From: Burkholderia sp. FERM BP-3421
GTDB taxonomy: Bacteria; Pseudomonadota; Gammaproteobacteria; Burkholderiales; Burkholderiaceae
Assembly: GCF_028657905.1 (NCBI RefSeq)
Contig: NZ_CP117782.1
Coordinates: 3,286,001 to 3,350,000, forward strand
Reading direction: 5' to 3'
DNA length: 64,000 nucleotides
In this document: positions 1-7,522 of the stretch, in pieces
Layout: every line of letters begins with the position of its first letter
Numbering within the stretch: the first letter of the stretch is position 1
Position numbers and translations under genes: made by a program
The notes under the pieces: model-generated
Told to the model about the DNA's origin: nothing
The model's database searches: none
What the model saw: only the letters and a program-made list of their open reading frames with translations

Positions 1-383
1 ATTTCATCGCCGAATCGGCGCGCCTGCGCGCGCTGGGCGATTCGCGCGTCCTCGACGCGCTGATTCACGTCGATCCGGAAAACGATGCCGCGCGGCGCCC
101 GGCGCTGGCTCTGCCGCTGCGCGCGCAGGTCACGGCGCAACTGGAAGCGGCGCTCGCGGACGCCGGTCTGCGGGCGCGGACGGTGAATCTGCACTACCTG
201 AGCAGTGGCCTCGAGATCGACGTGGCGCTGGCGGCCGAGGCGAGGGCGACGCCGGGCGGCACCGATCCGGTCGCGCAGCTCGACCTCGACGCGCTGCGCC
301 GGCGGCTCGGCGCGCGCCGGATCGGCATCACGCGTGCGCTGGCCGACGCCCCGCAGCCGGTCGCGGCGACGGGGCGGGCCTGA
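1..383 (+). CDS. C-terminal part of a probable cation diffusion facilitator (CDF) transporter, 5' end outside window
   Basis: An open frame enters from the left edge (reading from base 3) and stops with TGA at 381-383, leaving about 126 residues. It contains LDALIHVDPEND, which resembles the DVLIHVDPE stretch common in the cytoplasmic dimerisation domain of CDF metal/proton antiporters, followed by an alternating hydrophobic segment (VNLHYLSSGLEIDVAL) that fits the ferredoxin-like fold of that domain. No membrane segment lies in the visible part, as expected for a CDF C-terminus. Family inferred from short motifs only; the transported ion cannot be told. Confidence 0.55.
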   Translation, partial: FIAESARLRALGDSRVLDALIHVDPENDAARRPALALPLRAQVTAQLEAALADAGLRARTVNLHYLSSGLEIDVALAAEARATPGGTDPVAQLDLDALRRRLGARRIGITRALADAPQPVAATGRA

Positions 384-398
384 CGCGCCGCGCGCCGC

Positions 399-884
399 TC
401 AGAGCGGCAGCTGCGTGTCGAACTTGATCTCGCGCAGCACGACGCTGGTGCGGACCTGCGAGACTGCGGGGATCTTGAAGATGCGCTCGTGCAGGAACAC
501 GTCGTAGGCCTTGATGTCGGGCGCGACGATCTTGAGGATGTAGTCGGCCTCGCCCGTCGTGCTGTAGCACTCGGTCACCTCCGGGCAGGTCGCGATCTCG
601 CGTTCGAACTGCTCGACGCCGCCCTCGTTGTGGCGGGTCAGGTGGACATGCGCGAGCGCGCACACATGCAGGCCGAGTTTCTCGCGGTCGAGCAGGGCGG
701 TGTAGCGCTGGATCACGCCGGACTGTTCCATGTCTTTGATGCGGCGCCAACAGGGCGTGCTGGAGAGCCCGACCTGATCGGAGATCTCCTGCACGGAACG
801 GCGCGCGTCGAGCTGCAACAGGCGAAGGATTTTTTGCGAAAAGGTATCGAGAGTCACCTGTGCCTCCGGGGGCAGGTACACCAT
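399..884 (-). CDS. Lrp/AsnC family transcriptional regulator
   Basis: 161 residues, normal for the family. The N-terminal winged helix-turn-helix (about residues 13-65) contains DARRSVQEISDQVGLSSTPC followed by WRRIKDMEQSGVIQRYTALL, the Lrp recognition-helix and wing signature. The C-terminal half (about 70-150) is a RAM ligand-binding domain, with VTECYSTTGEADYILKI matching the usual V.E.....G..DYLL pattern. It probably binds an amino acid and regulates a nearby or divergent gene; the target cannot be read here. It converges on the CDF gene (15 bases between the stops) and its start faces away from the exonuclease gene, which is on the same strand upstream. Confidence 0.9.
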   Translation of the reverse strand: MVYLPPEAQVTLDTFSQKILRLLQLDARRSVQEISDQVGLSSTPCWRRIKDMEQSGVIQRYTALLDREKLGLHVCALAHVHLTRHNEGGVEQFEREIATCPEVTECYSTTGEADYILKIVAPDIKAYDVFLHERIFKIPAVSQVRTSVVLREIKFDTQLPL

Positions 885-960
885 TTCTCAATGGTAGAGG
901 CCGGAGAAAGGAAAGGCAACAAAGTGCGCGGAATGCGAGCAGTATTCGCTAACTCGCCGA

Positions 961-1566
961 TTAATCCGTGGCATTTTGTGCTGCCTCGTCCGTTGCGATC
1001 CAGCGCGCCTGCTGGGCGCGCAGATCGGCCAGCATGTTGCAGAACAGCGCCCCCTGTTCGATCGCGTCGTCGAGCGCCACATGGGTATGCGGATGCTCGT
1101 CGAACCAGTGGCGCGGAAAGCGCGGCTTGATCGCTTTCCGGTACGGCAGGCCCGTCATCGCGAAGGCCAGCGTCTTGATGTCGAGCGCCGACCACGAGAA
1201 CGGGCAGCGCCCGGCGAAGCGCATCATGTACCAGAACATGAAGGTGAAATCGAAACCCGCGGGCATCGCGACGAACACCGGCTTGCCGGGCAGCGCCTCG
1301 ACCCACTCGACGTAGGCGACGAGCGCGGCCTCCGGCTGCTGCAGATCCTTGCGGCAGGCCGCCCAGGCTTCGGGCTGGGTTTTCCACCAGGCCTCCTGCA
1401 CCGGATGCGCGGTGGCGCCGGGCAGGGTGTGCAGGTTCGCGGAGAAGGTGGCGATCAGCTGCTTGTCCTCGGTGTAGGCCGCGGACGCGAAGCTCAGCAT
1501 CGAGTGCGGGCCGGGAATCGGACCATCCGCCTCGACGTCGGTGCTCACATAGATCTCGGCGCTCAT
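961..1566 (-). CDS. DEDDh-type 3'-5' exonuclease / exoribonuclease domain protein
   Basis: 201 residues from the ATG at 1566. The start YVSTDVEADGP supplies the first Asp/Glu pair of the DEDD exonuclease fold, and THVALDDAIEQG near the C-terminus supplies the HxAxxDA motif that defines the DEDDh subgroup (as in RNase T, DnaQ and oligoribonuclease). The protein is probably a two-metal nuclease acting on RNA or DNA 3' ends; the substrate is not evident. Its ATG overlaps the TGA of the upstream metallo-hydrolase gene in the sequence ATGA (1563-1566), so the two are probably translationally coupled. An open frame continues upstream of this ATG, but it lies inside the hydrolase gene and is not conserved-looking. 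Confidence 0.85.
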   Translation of the reverse strand: MSAEIYVSTDVEADGPIPGPHSMLSFASAAYTEDKQLIATFSANLHTLPGATAHPVQEAWWKTQPEAWAACRKDLQQPEAALVAYVEWVEALPGKPVFVAMPAGFDFTFMFWYMMRFAGRCPFSWSALDIKTLAFAMTGLPYRKAIKPRFPRHWFDEHPHTHVALDDAIEQGALFCNMLADLRAQQARWIATDEAAQNATD

Positions 1567-2207
1567 CCCGCCACCCCATCCGCGACGAACGGATTCGTGC
1601 GGCGCTCGTCGCCGAAGGTCGACACCGGGCCGTGGCCCGGCACGAAGGTGACATCGTCGCCGAGCGGCCAGAGCTTGGTGCGGATCGCGCTGATCAGGTC
1701 CGCGTGGTTGCCGCGCGGGAAATCGGTGCGGCCGATCGAGCCCGCGAACAGCACGTCGCCGACGATCGCGAGCCGGTGCGCGCGGCTGAAGAACACCACG
1801 TGGCCGGGCGTGTGGCCGGGGCAGTGATAAACCTCGAGCGTTTCGTCGCCGAACGTGACGGTATCGCCGTCGTTGAGCCAGCGATCGGGCTCGAAGGTGT
1901 CGGCGGCCGGGAACCCGAAGCGCTCGCTCTGCGCGGGCAGCTTCTCGATCCAGAAGCGCTCCTCCTCCTGCGGGCCCTCGATGCGCACGCCATAGTGCGT
2001 CGCGAGCGTCTTCGCGCCCGCGCAGTGATCGATGTGGCCATGCGTGAGCAGCACCTTCTCGACTTGCACGTTCTGTCGCGCGACCTCTTGCTGGATCACG
2101 TCGAGATCGCCGCCCGGGTCGACGACCGCGGCGCGGCCCGTCGCTTCGCAGACGAGCAGCGAGCAGTTCTGCTGAAACGGCGTGACGGGGATGAGCGTGA
2201 CTTTCAT
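1563..2207 (-). CDS. Metallo-beta-lactamase-fold hydrolase (glyoxalase II-like)
   Basis: 214 residues from the ATG at 2207. The metal-binding motif THGHIDH is at residues 55-61, followed by the other expected ligands: His in GHTPGH (about 132), Asp in VGDVLF (151) and His in VPGHGP (192). All ligands of a binuclear MBL site are therefore present. The length and the opening MKVTLIPVTPFQQNC are typical of short cytosolic MBL hydrolases often annotated as hydroxyacylglutathione hydrolase-like. A longer frame runs up to 2432, but the conserved domain begins at 2207. First gene of a two-gene unit with the exonuclease. The exact thioester substrate is unknown. Confidence 0.9.
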   Translation of the reverse strand: MKVTLIPVTPFQQNCSLLVCEATGRAAVVDPGGDLDVIQQEVARQNVQVEKVLLTHGHIDHCAGAKTLATHYGVRIEGPQEEERFWIEKLPAQSERFGFPAADTFEPDRWLNDGDTVTFGDETLEVYHCPGHTPGHVVFFSRAHRLAIVGDVLFAGSIGRTDFPRGNHADLISAIRTKLWPLGDDVTFVPGHGPVSTFGDERRTNPFVADGVAG

Positions 2208-2351
2208 GGCATCGGCAACGGCTGAAAACCTCGATTGTACTGGTCGCGCGCGTGGCCCGTTCGCCTGTCGCCACGGCTTGCACCCGTGCAAATGAATCAC
2301 ATGTCGATTGTTACAGTCATAGTGAGAATCAATGAGCGCGCCGGGCCGTTT
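2208..2351. other. Intergenic, promoter side of the MBL hydrolase
   Basis: No coding signal. It holds the palindrome TTGCAC-CC-GTGCAA at 2278-2291, which could be an operator for the leftward hydrolase gene or a chance feature. No other feature is evident. Confidence 0.35.
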
Positions 2352-2381
2352 TTGAGTCGTTGCTTTTCGTTTATGTATAAT
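2352..2381 (+). promoter_or_regulatory. Strong sigma-70 type promoter upstream of rlpA
   Basis: TTGAGT (-35, 2352-2357) and a perfect TATAAT (-10, 2376-2381) are separated by 18 bases. Transcription would start near 2388, about 440 bases before the rlpA start codon. Confidence 0.7.
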
Positions 2382-2387
2382 GCGGCC

Positions 2388-2828
2388 CATTGTGCGTGGA
2401 AGCCACGCTATCAGTGGGCGTTCAGTCACCATAAATGGTGCAACAACGCCGTCAATGCAAGAGCCGCCGGGGTGACCGGCGGTGCATCTCGGTACCGATT
2501 CGTTCGGTGCTCACGTCTTGTCCGGCCGGGCGCTGCGCGCCCGCTGCGGCCTTGCTGCCGCGCCGTCGGATGAGGCCTATGCCGCCGTTCCTGTGCGTTG
2601 GAGTTTGCGACGCGCGCGAACAGGAAACCCTGTTCGATGGCGGCATATGGGGTCTGGTCAGGCTGCCGGGGACAGGTTGCGCCAGACGTGAAAGCTAATC
2701 AGGACGGTCGCGGCAGCACCTCAGCCGCACCAGTGCAAGCGCCTGCTCGACGCCGAGCGGGGCGTGCGCGCATATCCGTCCGGACCGTTCATGGCAGCTC
2801 ACGGTCCGCACTCATAGGCGACACGTCG
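2388..2828 (+). ncRNA. Long, highly structured leader or independent non-coding RNA before rlpA
   Basis: The stretch after the promoter lacks a convincing gene but can fold into several consecutive hairpins: GCGTGG/CCACGC at 2394-2408; GGCGTT/AACGCC enclosing CACCAT/ATGGTG within 2418-2450; GCCGCCGG/CCGGCGGT at 2463-2482; and a long stem whose outer nine base pairs are perfect (2578-2586 with 2639-2647). No U-run terminator is seen before rlpA. It does not carry the signature motifs of RNase P RNA, tmRNA, SRP RNA or a cobalamin riboswitch. RNA identity is inference; the pairing is read directly. Confidence 0.4.
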
Positions 2829-3440
2829 ATGAATTTTCGATTACCGAGGCATCTCGGGACACTGGCGGTTTTTTTCGCGCTGACAGGTTGCGCGGTGCCA
2901 CCCAGCAATGCTCCGGAACAAGCCAGCGCGAAGAAAGATGCGCTGCGCACCGCGTCTGACACAGGCGTGGGCACGACACTGAATTTCGACACGGCGCTGG
3001 CCTCGATGCCCGCCGCCGGAACGTCGGACGCCGCGCGCGCGTCGCTCGCCGACGCCAAGCCGATCGATGCGGCCGATGTGTCCGATTTCCGGCAGACCGG
3101 CAAGGCCTCGTGGTACGGCAAGGCATTCCATGGCCGCCGCACCGCGAACGGCGAGCGCTTCAACATGAACGCGCTGACCGCCGCGCACCGGACCTTGCCG
3201 CTCGCGTCGTACATCCGCGTGACGAACCAGTCGAACGGCAAGTCGGTGGTGGTGAAGGTCAACGATCGCGGCCCGTTCGCGCGCGGCCGGGTGCTCGACC
3301 TGTCGTACGCGGCGGCGAAGATGATCGGCCTCGTGCATTCGGGCACGGGGCGCGTGAAGATCCAGGGGCTGTCGCCGCAGGAAGCGCAGATCGCGCGCGA
3401 CGAGATGCTCGCGTCGGTTTCCGCGTCCGTCTCCAAGTAA
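2829..3440 (+). CDS. rlpA: RlpA-like septal ring lytic transglycosylase, lipoprotein
   Basis: 203 residues from the ATG at 2829, chosen because a lipoprotein signal follows at once: a hydrophobic run, then lipobox LTGC with the lipidated Cys at residue 21. After a low-complexity linker (about 22-90) comes a double-psi beta-barrel domain (about 91-180) with GKASWYGKAFHGRRTANGERF split by the usual conserved residues, and VVKVNDRGPF carrying the DRGPF motif (146-150). RlpA proteins cleave peptidoglycan glycan strands lacking stem peptides and act at the septum or cell pole. This one has no C-terminal SPOR domain, so septal recruitment must differ from the Pseudomonas protein. Preceded by a long structured leader and its own promoter. 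Confidence 0.88.
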   Translation: MNFRLPRHLGTLAVFFALTGCAVPPSNAPEQASAKKDALRTASDTGVGTTLNFDTALASMPAAGTSDAARASLADAKPIDAADVSDFRQTGKASWYGKAFHGRRTANGERFNMNALTAAHRTLPLASYIRVTNQSNGKSVVVKVNDRGPFARGRVLDLSYAAAKMIGLVHSGTGRVKIQGLSPQEAQIARDEMLASVSASVSK

Positions 3441-3528
3441 GGGACGCGCCGCGCTTCACCATCCATCAGGGCCGCCTCGCGCGGCCCTGATGCTTTTCAG
3501 CCGCGCCGTTTCGGCGCGAAGCTCGATC

Positions 3529-4407
3529 TCAGGCGTCCTTCAGCGTCAGCGCACGCGCATACAGCGTGTTGCGCGACGCGCCTGTCAGCGCCGCGGCCAG
3601 CCTGGCCGCGCTCTTCACCGGCACCTCTTCCAGCAGCAGCTTCAGCAGATCGTCGTGGGCCGCCGGGTCGTCGCCTTCCTCCGCCTGCGGCGCGCCCTCT
3701 ACCACCAGCACGAACTCGCCGCGCGCGCGGTTCGCATCCGTGGCGAGCCAGCCCGGCCCTTCGGCCAGGGTGCCCTGGAACAGATCCTCGTGTAACTTCG
3801 TCAGCTCGCGTGCGACCAGCAGGCGGCGTGCGCCGCCAAGCCCGTCGGCGAGCGCGGCGAGGGTCTCCGCGATGCGATGCGGCGCTTCATAGAACACCAG
3901 CGCATACGGGTGCCCCTTCAGTTGCTGAAGGGCGGCGGCGCGCTGTTTCGGCTTCGGCGGCAGGAAACCCGCGAACGTGAACGCGCCGGCCCAGTCGCCG
4001 GCGACGCTGAGCGCCGTGGCGGCCGCGTTGGGGCCGGGCAGCGGGATCACCGGGAGTTGCGCGGCGCGCACCGCGTCGACGAGCTTCGCGCCCGGATCCG
4101 AGATGCCCGGCGTGCCCGCGTCGGAGACATACGCGATGCGTTCGCCGGCGCGCAGCAGTTCGATCAGCTTGAGCGCGGCCTCGCGTTCGTTGTGCTCGTG
4201 CACCGCGACGAGCGGCTTCGAGATGCCGTAGCGGGTGAGCAGCTGGCCGGTGTTGCGGGTGTCCTCGGCGGCGATGCGGTCGACAAGCCCGAGCACGTGG
4301 AGCGCGCGCAGCGTGATGTCGGCGGTGTTGCCGATCGGAGTGGCGACGACGTAAAGCGCGCCGGCCGGATAGTGCTGCGCTTGGGCGAGTTCGAGGAGAG
4401 CGGTCAT
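3529..4407 (-). CDS. rsmI: 16S rRNA (cytidine(1402)-2'-O)-methyltransferase
   Basis: 292 residues from the ATG at 4407. The N-terminus has YVVATPIGNTADITLRAL, the SAM-binding signature of the tetrapyrrole-methylase fold as found in RsmI, followed by AEDTRNTGQLL, VSDAGTPGISDPG and PLPGPNAAATALS. RsmI methylates the ribose of C1402 in the decoding centre of the 30S subunit. The neighbours (yraN, diaA and a BON lipoprotein, divergent here) are the ones found around rsmI in E. coli and Pseudomonas, which supports the call. Its start codon overlaps that of yraN on the opposite strand. Confidence 0.96.
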   Translation of the reverse strand: MTALLELAQAQHYPAGALYVVATPIGNTADITLRALHVLGLVDRIAAEDTRNTGQLLTRYGISKPLVAVHEHNEREAALKLIELLRAGERIAYVSDAGTPGISDPGAKLVDAVRAAQLPVIPLPGPNAAATALSVAGDWAGAFTFAGFLPPKPKQRAAALQQLKGHPYALVFYEAPHRIAETLAALADGLGGARRLLVARELTKLHEDLFQGTLAEGPGWLATDANRARGEFVLVVEGAPQAEEGDDPAAHDDLLKLLLEEVPVKSAARLAAALTGASRNTLYARALTLKDA

Positions 4408-4858
4408 GACACGGAAAGCGCGGGAGCGCGGCGCGGGCGGAACAAGCACCGCATTGTGCCACGCCGGCGCGGCCGCGGAGGCCGACAACTGTCGGGCGGC
4501 GGCCGGGTCCAGGCGCGTCGGCGCCGCGTTCGAGCAACGCGCGCGCCGCTTCCTGGAGCGCGAGCGGCTCGTGTTCGTGGCGGCCAACGTGACGGTGCGC
4601 GGCGGCGAGATCGATCTCGTGATGCGCGACCGCGACGGTACGCTCGTGTTCGTCGAGGTGCGGGCGCGCGCGAGCGGACGATACGGCGGGGCGGCGGCCA
4701 GCATCGGCATGCGCAAGCGGCGCCGCATCCTGCTGGCCGCGCAGACGATCTGGGCGCGCGCGGGCGGCGACAGCGCGTGCCGCTTCGATGTGGTCGCATT
4801 CGAGGCGGGGCGGCTCGTGTGGTTGCGCGATGCATTTCGGGCCGACGACCTTGGCTAG
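4406..4858 (+). CDS. YraN family (UPF0102) endonuclease-fold protein
   Basis: 150 residues. The core (about residues 38-140) shows the Holliday-junction-resolvase-like PD-(D/E)XK pattern: GGEIDLV (E68, D70) and FVEVRAR (E84-V85-R86, where many relatives have EVK). The role of this family is not established. The first 35 residues are Ala/Arg-rich and not typical, so the true start may lie further in, although no good in-frame ATG is seen nearby. As called, its ATG shares the palindrome CATG (4405-4408) with the start of rsmI on the other strand. Confidence 0.82.
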   Translation: MTRKARERGAGGTSTALCHAGAAAEADNCRAAAGSRRVGAAFEQRARRFLERERLVFVAANVTVRGGEIDLVMRDRDGTLVFVEVRARASGRYGGAAASIGMRKRRRILLAAQTIWARAGGDSACRFDVVAFEAGRLVWLRDAFRADDLG

Positions 4859-4989
4859 GCCTCGCCGAGGTTGTGTCGAGTTGTAAAGAGATCCGGCAAA
4901 CGGCCGGGAGAGGCGCGCGGAGTACGGTAAACTCGCGGCACTCACGATGCCGCGCGAAACGGATCGCGCGTAGTACCCGATAGGAATCG

Positions 4990-5562
4990 ATGTCAGTCGA
5001 ACGTATACAACAACACATCCGCGACAGCGCGGCGCTCACGCTTGAAGCGCTGGATGCGCTGTCCCTGCCGATCGCGGCGGCCGTCGACGCGATGTTCATG
5101 GCCCTCGCGAACGGCAACAAGATCATCGCCTGCGGCGACGGCCCCTCGTCGGCGGCCGCCGCACGGCTCGCGGGCGCGCTGCTGGGCGGCTTCGAGCGCG
5201 AGCGCCCGAGCCTGCCCGGGCTCGCGCTCGCCACCGATGCGAGCCAGGCCGGCGGCGACGCCGTGCAGTTGTTCGCGCAACAAGTGCGCGCCTTCGGCCA
5301 GATGGGCGACGTGCTGGTGGTGTTGGACCCGCTGGGCGAATCGGCGCGCGTGCTGGCCGCCGTGGACGAAGCCCGCGAGCGGGAAATGACGATCGTCGCG
5401 CTGACCGGCAACGGCGGCGGCCCGCTGGGCGGCGCGCTGACCGATGCCGATATTCACATCTGCGTGCCGTCCAAGCGGGCGATACGTATTCAGGAAGTCC
5501 ATCTGCTGACCATCCACTGCCTGTGCGACGGCATCGACGCGATGCTGCTGGGCGAGGATTGA
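4990..5562 (+). CDS. diaA: DnaA initiator-associating protein DiaA (SIS domain)
   Basis: 190 residues, one SIS domain. It resembles E. coli DiaA closely in short stretches, for example FERERPSLPGLAL and IQEVHLLTIHCLCDGID. The related phosphoheptose isomerase GmhA has a catalytic Glu just after the GNGGS loop; here the corresponding stretch reads GDGPSSAAAARLAGALLGG with no acidic residue, so isomerase activity is unlikely. DiaA forms tetramers that bind several DnaA molecules and promote initiation at oriC. Position between yraN and the BON lipoprotein matches E. coli yraN-diaA-dolP. Often labelled phosphoheptose isomerase in automated annotation. Confidence 0.88.
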   Translation: MSVERIQQHIRDSAALTLEALDALSLPIAAAVDAMFMALANGNKIIACGDGPSSAAAARLAGALLGGFERERPSLPGLALATDASQAGGDAVQLFAQQVRAFGQMGDVLVVLDPLGESARVLAAVDEAREREMTIVALTGNGGGPLGGALTDADIHICVPSKRAIRIQEVHLLTIHCLCDGIDAMLLGED

Positions 5563-5580
5563 ATCGAAGGAGAGCTGTCG

Positions 5581-6381
5581 ATGAGTACAAGCCGCGTCAG
5601 ATTGACGCTAATGCGGACCACGCTCGTGGTGGGCCTGACGGCCGGCCTGGCCGCCACCTTGCAGGGCTGCGTGCTGGCCGCCGTGGGAGCGGCGGCGGGC
5701 GGCGGCGCACTGGTTGCGACCGACCGGCGCACGCTGGGTGCGCAGACCGAGGACCGCGAGATCCAGGTCAAGGCGCTGAGCCAGATCAGCAGCGGCCTGC
5801 CGGATCAGTCGCATGTGAACGTGACGGTGTTCAACCGGCGCGTGCTGCTGACGGGCGAGGTGCCGAGCGATGCGGCGAAGCAGCGCGCCGAGGAAATCGT
5901 GCGAGGCATCAACAACGTCAATGCGATCGTGAACGAACTGGTGGCGGCCGCGCCGAGCACGCTGTCGTCGCGGGCGAACGACTCCTACCTCGAAGGGCGG
6001 GTGAAGACCGCGCTGATCGGCGAGAAGGGGATTTCGGCGAACAACTTCAAGGTCGTGTGCGAGCGCGGGAATGTTTACCTGCTGGGGCTCGTGACGGCGG
6101 ATGAAGGCAGCCGGGGCGCCGATGCGGCGAGCCGGGTGTCGGGCGTCGAGAAGGTCGTGAAGGTGTTCCAGTACATCAAGCCGCAGGATGCGCAGGCGCT
6201 GACGGCCGCGGCGCCGGCCAGCGGCGCGTCGGCGGCCTCGGCGGCCGCGCCGGCGTCGGATGGCGCGACGGTGGGGACGGTGCCGGATTCGGCGGTGACG
6301 TCGACGCCGCTGCAGGCGCCCGCGCCAATCTCGAATTCGAGCAGCGTGCATCCGGGCAATCCGAAGACGGGGAATCCATGA
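5581..6381 (+). CDS. dolP: BON-domain outer membrane lipoprotein (DolP/YraP type)
   Basis: 266 residues. A signal peptide ends in lipobox LQGC with the acylated Cys at residue 30, followed by a Gly/Ala-rich linker. Two BON domains follow (about 55-125 and 130-200): the first contains HVNVTVFNRRVLLTGEV and the second NFKVVCERGNVYLLGLV. BON proteins of this type sit on the inner face of the outer membrane and bind anionic phospholipid; E. coli DolP supports outer membrane integrity and division-site function. The last 65 residues are an Ala/Ser/Pro-rich tail longer than in E. coli. Preceded by GGAGAG (5570-5575). Its TGA overlaps the next ATG (ATGA, 6378-6381). Confidence 0.88.
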   Translation: MSTSRVRLTLMRTTLVVGLTAGLAATLQGCVLAAVGAAAGGGALVATDRRTLGAQTEDREIQVKALSQISSGLPDQSHVNVTVFNRRVLLTGEVPSDAAKQRAEEIVRGINNVNAIVNELVAAAPSTLSSRANDSYLEGRVKTALIGEKGISANNFKVVCERGNVYLLGLVTADEGSRGADAASRVSGVEKVVKVFQYIKPQDAQALTAAAPASGASAASAAAPASDGATVGTVPDSAVTSTPLQAPAPISNSSSVHPGNPKTGNP

Positions 6382-6728
6382 AGGTGAAGGTGTGGGGCAA
6401 GGCGGGGGCGATGGCAGGGCTTCTCGCGGTGGCGCTGGGCGGCGCGGCGGTCGCGCGCGCCGATGTCGGCGACGGGCTCAAGGTCGCGCGCAGCAATGCC
6501 TGCATGGGCTGCCATGCTGTCGACCGGAAGCTGGTCGGCCCGTCGTTCAAGGAGATCGCCGTGCGGTACAAGGGCGATGCGCAGGCCGTGCCGAAGCTCG
6601 TGAAGAAGGTGAAGGACGGCGGCTCCGGGGTGTGGGGAGCGATTCCGATGCCCGCGCATCCGCGCATGAGCGACGCCGATGCGAAGGCCGTGGTGGAGTG
6701 GGTTTTGGCCGGCGCGCCGGTGAAATGA
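6378..6728 (+). CDS. Periplasmic c-type cytochrome, class I
   Basis: 116 residues with a Sec signal peptide (about 1-28, cleavage near ARA-D). One haem-binding motif CMGCH is at residues 42-46; the likely second axial ligand is Met91 in AIPMPAHP, and the C-terminal helix AKAVVEWVLAG is typical of the cytochrome c551/c552 fold. It is expected to carry single electrons in the periplasm. Translationally coupled to the BON lipoprotein through a four-base overlap, an unusual partner, so a shared operon is likely but a shared function is not shown. Confidence 0.9.
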   Translation: MKVKVWGKAGAMAGLLAVALGGAAVARADVGDGLKVARSNACMGCHAVDRKLVGPSFKEIAVRYKGDAQAVPKLVKKVKDGGSGVWGAIPMPAHPRMSDADAKAVVEWVLAGAPVK

Positions 6729-6768
6729 TCTGGCTCAACCGCCCTCGCTGACTAGGGGCGGAGGGTTA

Positions 6769-6798
6769 TTGCCAAGCGCCGAAAAAGGTGTGTATGAT
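6769..6798 (+). promoter_or_regulatory. Promoter of tRNA-Ala(CGC)
   Basis: TTGCCA (6769-6774) and TATGAT (6793-6798) with an 18-base spacer, ending 11 bases before the mature tRNA. Confidence 0.55.
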
Positions 6799-6809
6799 GG
6801 TTGGCTGTT

Positions 6810-6885
<76 letters not shown>

Positions 6886-6893
6886 ACGAATTC

Positions 6894-6928
6894 AAAAGGG
6901 CTTAGCCGATTGGCTAGGCCCTTTTTCT
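6894..6928 (+). terminator. Rho-independent terminator after tRNA-Ala
   Basis: AAGGGCTTAGCC pairs with GGCTAGGCCCTT around a GATT loop and is followed by a run of T. Confidence 0.8.
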
Positions 6929-7522
6929 TTGGCTGATCGATTCACGCGCTCATTTTGCGCCGTCGCACCTTGGCCGGAACGCGTGTTGCCACCGCTATTG
7001 CCATCGGGTCTTCGGTTCGATCCTGCACTTCTGCCGGTGTCTCGTCGCACACCGTGCGTTCACCTTCCAAGCAGCGATTCGCGGACACCTGTCGACCAGG
7101 GTATCGCGCAGCGCTGCACCGGACTCCATCCCATGAAAACCATCGTTCGAGCAGTGCCGCGCGACGCCGGGCGAGATCTTCATGCACAGGGACGCACCTT
7201 GCCGCCCGCCCCAGGTTATCCCCCCACCCCTGTGGATTCCCCATGAATAACCCACGCACTTTCCTGTGGAGGGATTCTTGACAACCCCGCCGCGCACAGC
7301 CGAACGAGAAAGTTGTTCAAGGCTTATGCCGGATGTTCACGCGCGGTCCGAAGGGTTTGAGATTTCCTAGCGGGTTGACCTACCTTACATTTTTGGGATT
7401 ATCCACAGCTTCGCAGGGTGCTTGTTAACTAAACCTATGTATACATATACATAAGGAAAAACCCTGGGGACAACACCGGATCGCAGCCTGCCCAACCTCT
7501 GTGCGCCGTCGCGATTCGTGGC
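6929..7522. other. Gene-free interval with DnaA-box-like sequences
   Basis: No supported gene: the open frames here overlap each other and show no domain or ribosome-binding site. The interval holds one perfect DnaA-box match TTATCCACA (7399-7407), weaker matches at 7216-7224 and 7231-7239 (reverse strand), and an AT-rich patch TATGTATACATATACATAAG at 7437-7456. Confidence 0.5.

Noticed and set aside
2278..2291. Palindrome TTGCACCCGTGCAA as a defined operator
   Set aside because: Too short to assign; no matching copy was noticed elsewhere in the window.
2388..2828. RNase P RNA, tmRNA, SRP RNA or cobalamin riboswitch
   Set aside because: None of their core motifs (for example GAGGAAAGTCCGG of RNase P, or GGTCAGG.CCGGAAGG of SRP RNA) is present on either strand.
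6929..7522. Replication origin
   Set aside because: One perfect and a few weak DnaA boxes are not enough, and dnaA, dnaN, rpmH, parA or repA are not nearby. Kept only as a possible DnaA-binding cluster.
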